A DNA stretch of 64,000 nucleotides from NCBI GenBank assembly GCA_963741135.1, contig CAVUHC010000002.1, forward strand, positions 62,001 to 126,000, read 5' to 3'. Numbering within the stretch: position 1 is the stretch's first letter; every line of letters starts with the position of its first letter. The notes below the pieces were generated by a model. The model was not told the DNA's origin. It saw only the letters and a program-made list of their open reading frames with translations, and did no database searches. Source of the stretch: Gp6-AA40 sp963741135 (GTDB lineage Bacteria; Acidobacteriota; Vicinamibacteria; Vicinamibacterales; UBA2999). Shown here one piece after another: positions 57,637 to 64,000 of the stretch. The position numbers and the translations under genes are program-made.

Positions 57637-59863
57637 TGCGATTTTCCGCGTCGATCCACTCCCGGCACTCGCGCAACGCGGCCTGCACGGCGTCCGGATT
57701 GGTCGATTGCGGCGTGCGGCGGGCCTGCACGGACGCCAGCGCGGTGGCCGCGCGCGGCGCATCGTCACCGAACATCTCGCTCGCCGTCACTCCACTCCTC
57801 GATCGTCAGATCACTGAAGTCGCGCCCCTCGCTCAGCAACCGCCGCACCATGGCGCCGACGACTTCGTGCGCGCGGCGGAACGGGACGCCGCGCGAGACG
57901 AGGTAGTCGGCGACGTCGGTCGCGAGCAACAAGCCCGACGCGGCGCGCTCCGTCCGCTCCGCGTTCAGCGAGAGACGCGAGATGACGGCGTGCGCCGCCG
58001 TGAGGCGAAACGGCCAGCGTGCGCTCGGCGTCGAAGACCGCCTCTTTGTCTTCCTGCAGGTCCTTGTTGTATCCGCTCGGCAGCCCCTTCATCGTCACGA
58101 GCCAGCCGGTAAGTCGGCCGACCGCGCGACCGGTCTTGCCGCGTACGAGCTCCAGCGGATCCGGATTCTTCTTCTGCGGCATCATGCTGCTGCCGGTCGC
58201 CGACGCGTCCGACAGCTCGAAGAACCCGTGCTCTTCGCCAGTGAAGATGATCAGGTCCTCTGCGATGCGGCTGAGATGGACCATCGCGAGGGACACCGCG
58301 AAGAGAAACGACGCGACGAAATCGCGATCGGACGAGGCGTCCATGCTGTTGCGGACGACGCGCGAGAAACCAAGGCGGCGAGCGAGCAGGGCGGTATCGA
58401 CGGGATAGCTGGTGCCGGCAATCGCGCCCGAGCCGAGCGTCAGCGCATCGGCTTCGTCAGCGTGCCGCCTGCAGTTTCGCGAAGTCGCGGCGGAGGGCCG
58501 CCGCGTGAGCCAGGAAGAAATGCGCCACCAGGACCGGCTGCGCGCGGCGCATGTGCGTGTAGGACGGCATCAGGGCCGCGCCTGCCTGCCCGGCCTGGTC
58601 GGCGCAGGCGGCGACGACCTTCGCGAGCGCCGCCTGCAGCAGAGGAATGCGGCGGCGTACGTACAAGCGCAGATCCAGCGAGACCTGCTCGTTGCGCGAA
58701 CGGCCGGTGTGAAGCCGGCGCCCGGCATCGCCGATCCGTTCCACCAGTTTTCGCTCGACAAAGCTGTGCACGTCTTCGTCGGGACCGGACACCCACGAGG
58801 GATCGCGGCGACCTTCGTCGAGAATCGCCTGCAGGCCATCGGTGATGGCGCGGGTATCGTCAGCCGACAGCACGCCGGCGGCACCGAGCGCCTCGGCCCA
58901 CGCAAGGCTGCCGGTCACGTCGTCTTCGAACAACGCGCGATCGAAGCCGAAGGAGATCCCGAAGTCGAACGCCGCAGGATCGGGCGCCGTATCGAAGCGG
59001 CCGGACCAGAGTGTCATGAATGATGTGCGGAGACGACCCGGTGCAGAGCCTCTGAAGAGCTCCACGCGGACGGTCGCGTCCAGCGCACGCATCGCCTCGA
59101 CGCCGAGGGCGGCATGCGCGGCGTGCAGCACCACCGCGGCCGGTGCCTCGCACGCCGTGCCAGAGGCGTCGTCGGTGACGCGACCGACGCCGTGAGTGCC
59201 GGCGATGGTCGTGACGCTTTCGATCAGCTCGGTCAGGGTCATCGGAACGCCGTTGATCGCGACGGGCAGACCACTCTCGAACGAGATCTCGAGGTGCGCG
59301 GCCGCATCAGGCGCGCGCGTGGACGACGTCGTGAGCGAGTAGATTTCTTCCGGCAACGCATCGCCTGCGTGGCGGGGTCCGCGTTCGAATGATCGCCCCC
59401 ACAGGGTCGTGTGGACGGTATAGCCATTGTCTGCCACGGTCGCGCCGGCGACAGCGATCACGCGCATCGACGGCTCGATCGCACGTGCTGCGGCTTCAAT
59501 CGCCTCGTGGTCGCCGGCATCTCCGCCATGCGCGATCGCCGTCGCCGCTTCGATCCGGGCGATCTCGATGAGCTTCCGGGCAATGAGCGGACGCGCGAGC
59601 GCGTCTGCGCGTGGATACTCCGCGGCGTCCTGCCGAAGGGAGCCGAGTATGCAGTCTCGGGCGAACTCCTCGCGGACGTCCAGCACGTGGGCGCGAGCCG
59701 CGCCGGCAGCCAGGGCAGCCTGGCGAACGCCTTCGAGCTCGCGTCCCTGTCCGACGTCGAGCGTCATCGCGACAATCTCCGCTCCGAAGGTTGTCGCCAG
59801 CCACGGAATGGCGGCGCAATTCTGCGGGCTCCCCGAGCAGGCGAACACGATGCGTTCTGTCAA
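57623..59863 (-). CDS. argH: ArgG-like pseudoenzyme domain fused to argininosuccinate lyase (frameshifts in ArgH part)
   Basis: TTG 59863 overlaps the argR stop. Residues 1-280 match argininosuccinate synthase (LARPLIARKLIEIA, LWGRSFE, LPVAINGVPMTLTELIES, HGVGRVTDD, EAPAAVVLHAAHAAL). The ATP loop is SGSPQN instead of SGGLDT, the GKGND motif is replaced (HGGDAGDHEAIE), and about 100 residues of the C-terminal domain are missing. From residue 283 (MTLWSGRFDTAP) it is ArgH: TGRSRNEQVSLDLRLYV, and in later frames GSSMMPQKKNPDPLELVRGK and the tail ARRTPQSTNPDAV. Frame changes occur near 58.46, 58.00 and 57.79 kb. ArgH releases arginine and fumarate. Confidence 0.82.
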
Positions 59864-60324
59864 CTCGTCTGCCCCTCCCCCGCAATAGTTTCCAGCCGCT
59901 TGACGAGCGCGCGCGCGCGGCGGACATCAGGCGCAATCACAAGAATCGTGTCGTCGCCGGCAATCGTGCCGACGATCTCGGGCAGGCGCGCGCGATCGAG
60001 CGCAACGCCGAGCAATTGAGCCTGCCCGGCGCCCGTCCGTAGCACGAGCATCTGCTGGACGCGATCGACGCGCGTGAGGTACTCGCCCAGGCCGCGGTGC
60101 AGGAGCGACTTCGTGGCGTGCCCGTTTGGCGCCGGCTGGTCGGGCGCCTGGTAGGCCCCGTCCGCTCCTCCCTTGACGAGCCCGAGCTCGCGGATGTCGC
60201 GCGAGAGGGTCGCCTGGGTCACGTCGAACCCCGCGCCGCGCATCGTGCGCCGCAGCTGCTCCTGGCTGCGAACGGGCGCGCGCTGGATGGCTTCGAGGAT
60301 AGCCGCCTGACGACGCGTTTTCAT
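59860..60324 (-). CDS. argR: Arginine repressor ArgR
   Basis: The 154-residue protein has an N-terminal winged helix (RRQAAILEAIQRAPVRSQEQL, VTQATLSRDIRELGLVK). The C-terminal hexamer domain is arginine-binding (LLGVALDRARLPEIVGTIAGDDTILVIA). It is the first gene of the leftward arg operon. ATG 60324 abuts an iterated-word palindrome, and no ribosome site is visible. An ARG box lies across the gap before argC. Confidence 0.93.
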   Translation of the reverse strand: MKTRRQAAILEAIQRAPVRSQEQLRRTMRGAGFDVTQATLSRDIRELGLVKGGADGAYQAPDQPAPNGHATKSLLHRGLGEYLTRVDRVQQMLVLRTGAGQAQLLGVALDRARLPEIVGTIAGDDTILVIAPDVRRARALVKRLETIAGEGQTS

Positions 60325-60417
60325 AAATCCCAAATCCCAAATCCCAAGTCCCAAATCCCAACCGCGGAACCCTCAGCTTTGGGGTTTGGGGTTTGGGATT
60401 TGGGGTTTGGGATTTTC
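60325..60417. repeat. CCCAAATC iterated-word palindrome in the argR-argC gap
   Basis: AAATCCCAAATCCCAAATCC words face TTTGGGGTTTGGGGTTTGGG words around a short loop (CGCGGAACCCTCAGC). It separates the divergent arg promoters. Confidence 0.93.
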
Positions 60418-60441
60418 ACTTCAAAAGGATACATCAAAGTC

Positions 60442-60478
60442 TTGACTGATTATGCATCCGACTGTATAAATATTCTTT
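60442..60478 (+). promoter_or_regulatory. argC promoter with ARG box
   Basis: TTGACT (60442-60447), 17 bases, TATAAA (60465-60470). ACTGTATAAATATTCTTT (60461-60478) matches the ARG-box pattern TNTGAATWWWWATTCANW with few changes and overlaps the -10, as expected for ArgR repression. Confidence 0.75.
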
Positions 60479-60497
60479 CCTGGATCGACCTTAGAGA

Positions 60498-61538
60498 ATG
60501 GCCATAGCAGTCCCGTTCGACGCCACCCAGTCCTCCCCTGCCGGCACGGCACGCCGCACGCGTGTCGCCGTGGCCGGCGCCACCGGCTACGCCGGGCAGG
60601 AGCTGGTGCGCCTGCTCGCGCGGCATCCGGCGGTCACGCTGACGACAGCGATGTCCTCGGGCGCCTCGAGCACACCCCGGCCGCTTCCGGCGCTCGCGCG
60701 CATCTGGGATGACCCGGTCGTCCCGCTCGACGTCGATCGCCTCGTGGCGTCGGCGGACATCGTGTTCCTCGCGCTTCCGGAGACCGCCTCGGCGGAGCTC
60801 GCGCCCACGCTGCTCGAGCGCGGCGCCCGCGTCATCGATCTCTCAGGCGCGTTCCGCATCCGCAGCGACGCGGATCGGCAACGGTGGTATCCGGCGACCG
60901 CCACGCTTCCTGCGGGCGTGGTCTATGGGCTGCCGGAGCGCGATGCTTCGGCGATCCGTGACGCACGTCTCGTGTCGTGCCCCGGCTGTTATCCGACGGC
61001 GGCGCTGCTCGCCCTGGAACCGCTGGAGGCGGCAGGCCTTATCGAAGGCACCGTGATCGTCGACGCGAAATCGGGCATCTCCGGCGCCGGCAAGGCAGCG
61101 AACGACCGTACGCATTTCTCCGAGAATCACGGCAGCGTGGCCGCATACGGCCTCTTCTCGCACCGCCACAACGCGGAGATCGAACAGGAGTTGAAGCGCG
61201 ACGTCACGTTCGTTCCCCATCTGGTGCCGCTCGACCGCGGGATTCTCGAAACGATCTACGTCTCGCTGACGCGCGGCACGACTGAGGTGCAGGTGTCCGG
61301 CGCGCTGGAGGAAGCTTATCGGGACGCCCCGTTCGTCCGTCTCACCGGCGCGGCGCTGCCCGAAATCAAGCACGTCGCGCATACGAACTTCTGCGACATC
61401 GGGTGGAAGGTGGATGACACGCGCGACAGGCTCGTGTTGATCGCCGTCCTCGACAACCTGATCAAAGGCGCCGCCGGACAGGCCGTGCAGAATCTCAACA
61501 TCGTGCTGGGGCTCGACGAGCGGACGGGACTGCTTTGA
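60498..61538 (+). CDS. argC: N-acetyl-gamma-glutamyl-phosphate reductase ArgC
   Basis: The 346-residue protein has the Rossmann start VAVAGATGYAGQELVRLLARHP and the catalytic C164 in VSCPGCYPTAALL. SGISGAGK, ENHGSVAAYGLFSHRHNAEIEQEL and FVPHLVPLDRGI follow. It reduces acetylglutamyl phosphate to the semialdehyde. It is the first gene of the rightward operon; its stop overlaps the argB ATG as TGATG. Confidence 0.95.
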   Translation: MAIAVPFDATQSSPAGTARRTRVAVAGATGYAGQELVRLLARHPAVTLTTAMSSGASSTPRPLPALARIWDDPVVPLDVDRLVASADIVFLALPETASAELAPTLLERGARVIDLSGAFRIRSDADRQRWYPATATLPAGVVYGLPERDASAIRDARLVSCPGCYPTAALLALEPLEAAGLIEGTVIVDAKSGISGAGKAANDRTHFSENHGSVAAYGLFSHRHNAEIEQELKRDVTFVPHLVPLDRGILETIYVSLTRGTTEVQVSGALEEAYRDAPFVRLTGAALPEIKHVAHTNFCDIGWKVDDTRDRLVLIAVLDNLIKGAAGQAVQNLNIVLGLDERTGLL

Positions 61539-62363
61539 TGGCCGCTCCAAGAGCGAAGGCCCCGTTCGTCCTGAAGCTGGGTGGCGAGCTCCTGGAGCAA
61601 CCGGACGATCTCGAGCGAATTGCCCATTCCATCGCGGCGCTTGCGCAGCGCACCTCGCTGGTCGTGGTTCACGGCGGCGGCCGCGAAATCGACGCGGCGC
61701 TCGTCACGGCGGGGATCGAAAAGCAGCAGGTGGACGGACTGCGCGTCACCGATGCACGCACGCTCGATGTCGTGGTGGCGGTGCTGGCCGGCGCAATCAA
61801 CACGCGCCTGGTCGCCGCGATCAGGAAGGCGGGCGGGCGCCCGGTGGGGCTCACTGGCGCGGATGCGTCGGTGGCGACGATGAAGCGTTCGGCGCCAATC
61901 GCCAGCGTGGCCGGTCCGAAAGTGGATCTCGGGCTCGTCGGTTCGCCGATCAACAACGGCTCGCCGCAGCTGCTCACCGATCTCCTGTCGCGCGGATACG
62001 TGCCGGTCGTGGCCTGCATTGGCGCGACGCGCGACGGCCAGCTCCTGAACGTCAACGCCGACACGCTGGCCGCGCATCTGGCCGCTGCCGCTCGGCGCGC
62101 GGCGACTCGTGATTGCCGGGGGCACGTCCGGTGTCCTCGACGGAGCTGGTCAGACAATCGAGCGCCTCGACTCTCGCGGGGCGGCCCGAATGATCAAGGC
62201 GGGAACCGCGAACAAGGGGATGGTCGCGAAGCTCGAGGCGTGCCGAGCCGCCTTGCGCCGGGGGGTCGGCGATGTGGTCATCGCCAACGGCCGGGATGTT
62301 CCGCTCGAGACGCTCGTCGCGCGAAAGGGGCCGCTTTCTGGATGCACGCAGGTGGTGAGATGA
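61538..62363 (+). CDS. argB: N-acetylglutamate kinase ArgB (one frameshift)
   Basis: The first frame has FVLKLGGELLEQPDDLERIA, LVVVHGGGREIDAALVTAGI and LLNVNADTLAAHLAAA. The next frame begins ARRLVIAGGTSGVLDG and has KAGTANKGMVAKLEACRAAL, ending SGCTQVVR. The change is near 62085-62095 and fits a single-base indel. Joined length is about 274 residues, normal for the family. The unshifted frame happens to stay open into argD, giving a false 679-residue fusion. ArgB phosphorylates acetylglutamate. TTG 61535 is an alternative start. Confidence 0.88.
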
Positions 62364-63574
62364 AACTGACACTCGACGACATCAAGGCGCGGGAATCGCG
62401 CCATGTGGTCCAGACGTACAAGCGACAGCCGGTCGCCTTCGTGCGCGGCAGCGGCTCCCGTCTGTACGACGTCGACGGGCGCGAATATCTGGACCTCGTC
62501 TCCGGCATCGGCGTCGCGTCGCTCGGACACGCGCATCCGGGTCTTGCCGCAGCAATCGCCGACCAGGCATCGACGCTGATGCACGTGTCGAACCTGTACT
62601 ACCACCCGCTGCAGGGTGAGGCGGCTGCGCGGCTCACGCAGATGTCCGGCCTCGCCCGCGTGTTTTTCGCGAACAGCGGCGCCGAAGCTGTCGAGGGCTG
62701 TCTGAAATTCGCGCGGCGCTACTGGTACACGCAGGGCATCACGTCGCGCACCGGTTTCGTCGCAATCGAGGGCGGATTCGGGGGACGCACGTTCGGCGCA
62801 CTGTCGGTCACGTACGACGAGCACTACCGCGCGCCGTTCCAGCCGCTGCTCGGCCCGGTGACCTTCGTCGCGCCCGGCGACACCGCGGCGCTAGAGGCGG
62901 CGGTCGGCGACCGCACGGCTGCCATCATCGCGGAGCCGATCCAGGGTGAAGGCGGCATTCGCCCGATGTCGCGCGAGTTTGCCCAGGCCATTACCGAGGT
63001 CTGCCGCCGTACCGGCACGATCCTGATCGCGGACGAAGTGCAGACCGGCCTTGGGCGCACGGGCCATCCGTTCTACTTCCCGGCGCTCGGCCTTCAGCCC
63101 GACCTCGTCAGCGTCGGCAAGGCGCTCGGCGGTGGCGTGCCGGTGGGCGCGATCCTGATGTCGGAGCGCGTGGCTCAGGCGATTGCGCCCGGCGATCACG
63201 GCAGCACGTATGGCGGCAACCTGCTCTCGTGCCGCGCGGCGGTGTATTTCCTCGAGCAGCTGATGGACAAGGGGCTGCTGGACCACGTGAAGACCGTGGG
63301 CGCCCATTTCGAGCGCCAGCTCCGTGCGCTCGCGTTGAAGCACCCGGTGATCGTGGAACGACGCGGCGTCGGCCTGATGCAGGGTCTTCAGCTCGCCATC
63401 GATGCGATGCCTATCGTCGACACGGCTCGCGAACGCGGGTTACTGGTGAATCGCACGAATGAGAAAGTCGTGCGGATGCTTCCGCCGCTGACGATCGAAG
63501 CGGCGGATCTCGATCGGGCCATCGACATCCTCGACGGTGTGTTCGCGGCCGTCGAAGCTGAGGTACACGCATGA
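62360..63574 (+). CDS. argD: Acetylornithine aminotransferase ArgD
   Basis: ATG 62360 overlaps the argB stop (ATGA). The 404-residue class III aminotransferase has YLDLVSGIGVASLGHAHP, FFANSGAEAVEGCLKFARRY, D225 in LIADEVQTGLGRTG and the PLP lysine K254 in SVGKALGGGVPVGA. It makes N-acetylornithine. Its stop overlaps the start of the acetyltransferase gene. Confidence 0.95.
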   Translation: MKLTLDDIKARESRHVVQTYKRQPVAFVRGSGSRLYDVDGREYLDLVSGIGVASLGHAHPGLAAAIADQASTLMHVSNLYYHPLQGEAAARLTQMSGLARVFFANSGAEAVEGCLKFARRYWYTQGITSRTGFVAIEGGFGGRTFGALSVTYDEHYRAPFQPLLGPVTFVAPGDTAALEAAVGDRTAAIIAEPIQGEGGIRPMSREFAQAITEVCRRTGTILIADEVQTGLGRTGHPFYFPALGLQPDLVSVGKALGGGVPVGAILMSERVAQAIAPGDHGSTYGGNLLSCRAAVYFLEQLMDKGLLDHVKTVGAHFERQLRALALKHPVIVERRGVGLMQGLQLAIDAMPIVDTARERGLLVNRTNEKVVRMLPPLTIEAADLDRAIDILDGVFAAVEAEVHA

Positions 63575-64000
63575 TGCCGTTGCAACTGGTATCAATCGCA
63601 GGGATCGGGGATCAGGGATCAGGGATCAAGAACGCTGTTCTTGATCACGAATTCCCGGTGCTTGATCCCCGATCCCCGATCCCTGATCCCGACGCGATCA
63701 CGCTCCGCACCGCCGACGTGAACGAAGCAGCGGCCGTTCACGACCTGATCGTCGAGCATCTGGCGGAGGGCCACCTCCTCCCGCGCGAGCTTGATGAGGT
63801 CGCCGTGCACGCGCACCGCTTCGTCGTCGCCGTGCAGGGCGACGAGGTCCTCGCGTGCGCGGAGCTGGCGCCACTGAGCCGCTCGGTCGCAGAGGTTCGT
63901 TCGCTGGCCGTCAGCTGCGGGGCGCGGAGTCTCGGCGTCGGACGCCGCCTGATCGACGAGCTCCTTCACCGCGCGTCGATGGCCGGCTTCGACAAGCTCT
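63571..64000 (+). CDS. argA: N-acetylglutamate synthase-like GNAT (cut by window end)
   Basis: ATG 63571 overlaps the argD stop. After about 45 residues encoded by a GGATC palindrome, the GNAT domain starts ITLRTADVNEAAAVHDLIVEHLAEGHLLPRE. It continues VVAVQGDEVLACAELAPLSRSVAEVRSLAVS and the acetyl-CoA loop GARSLGVGRRLIDELL. This resembles the short (S-NAGS) synthases of actinobacteria. Position in the arg operon supports acetylation of glutamate as first committed step. A later GTG (codon 56, VNEAAAV) is an alternative start that would skip the repeat-encoded part. Confidence 0.78.
   Translation, partial: MMPLQLVSIAGIGDQGSGIKNAVLDHEFPVLDPRSPIPDPDAITLRTADVNEAAAVHDLIVEHLAEGHLLPRELDEVAVHAHRFVVAVQGDEVLACAELAPLSRSVAEVRSLAVSCGARSLGVGRRLIDELLHRASMAGFDKL
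63600..63696. repeat. GGATC iterated-word palindrome inside the acetyltransferase N-terminus
   Basis: GGGATCGGGGATCAGGGATC and more words, then GATCAAGAACGCTGTTCTTGATC as an inner hairpin, face CTTGATCCCCGATCCCCGAT and CCCTGATCCC. It is open in the reading frame of the gene. Confidence 0.9.

Noticed and set aside
61538..63574. Genuine ArgB-ArgD fusion protein
   Set aside because: The second half of ArgB is present in the neighbouring frame with its own stop overlapping the argD ATG. The fusion arises only from a frameshift.

Overview
The window is GC-rich bacterial chromosome with short intergenic gaps. The gene content suggests Acidobacteriota, probably the Vicinamibacteria branch (inference). 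The clues are tandem Ser/Thr kinases with C-terminal TolB-like propellers beside an ECF sigma factor, futalosine-type menaquinone genes, a stand-alone bacterial deoxyhypusine-synthase homologue, and many iterated-word palindromes between genes. No phage, integrase, transposase or CRISPR array was seen.

Layout. 1-5.9 kb: two kinase-TolB genes, a LuxR-type HTH and an ECF sigma factor, all broken by many frameshifts. 6-7.6 kb: two paralogous secreted zincin-like proteins and tRNA-Arg(ACG). 7.7-17 kb: DUF2306 protein, moaB/mog, moeA, a thioredoxin-like ferredoxin, superoxide dismutase, nadA, an exported protein, an MFS permease and a Gfo/Idh/MocA dehydrogenase. 16.9-24.2 kb: mqnE, a cobalamin riboswitch with a btuDCF-type uptake operon plus a second cytoplasmic-looking binding protein, a YjdF-like protein, mqnD and mqnB. 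24.6-30.6 kb: the operon iscR-iscS-iscU-iscA-hscB-hscA-fdx-iscX with an IscR-type operator. 30.7-33.6 kb: cysM, a JAMM peptidase, and a fused CysO-like/MoeZ-like protein. 33.7-41.8 kb: M16 protease, HhH-GPD glycosylase, SIMPL protein, menaquinone methyltransferase, UspA, mntH and divergent mntR. 41.9-44.7 kb: porin, CuA-type cupredoxin and dihaem thiol oxidoreductase behind an MntR-like operator. 44.7-50.9 kb: phosphatase, queD, queC, nagA, ROK kinase, PIN-like protein and DHS homologue. 51-56.7 kb: sigma-54 regulator, HD-GYP/GAF/GGDEF protein, flavin reductase remnant, BON lipoprotein and fabI. 56.7-64 kb: an RGG-like protein and arginine genes, with argR then an ArgG-like/ArgH fusion leftward and argC-argB-argD-N-acetylglutamate synthase rightward.

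Two themes stand out. First, the region is studded with palindromes. Some are built from iterated short words (CCCAAAT, CAAAATG, CCCAAC, GGATC, CCACGGAGACA). Others are compact hairpins (GCGGACCC/GGGTCCGC and GTCCGGCTGAAGCCGGAC). Several lie inside genes and are translated: the BtuC N-terminus, the BtuF signal peptide, the CysM C-terminus, the middle of HscA, the CysO-MoeZ linker and the N-terminus of the acetyltransferase. Second, the sulfur genes form one block in which a Ubl sulfur carrier ending in Gly-Gly is buried inside a larger protein next to a JAMM peptidase that could release it.

Frameshifts recur in normally essential genes (fabI, argB, argH, hscA) and are dense in 1-5.9 kb. Indel errors in the assembly must be excluded before any of these is called a pseudogene. 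Coordinates of short sites were counted by eye and may be off by a base or two.
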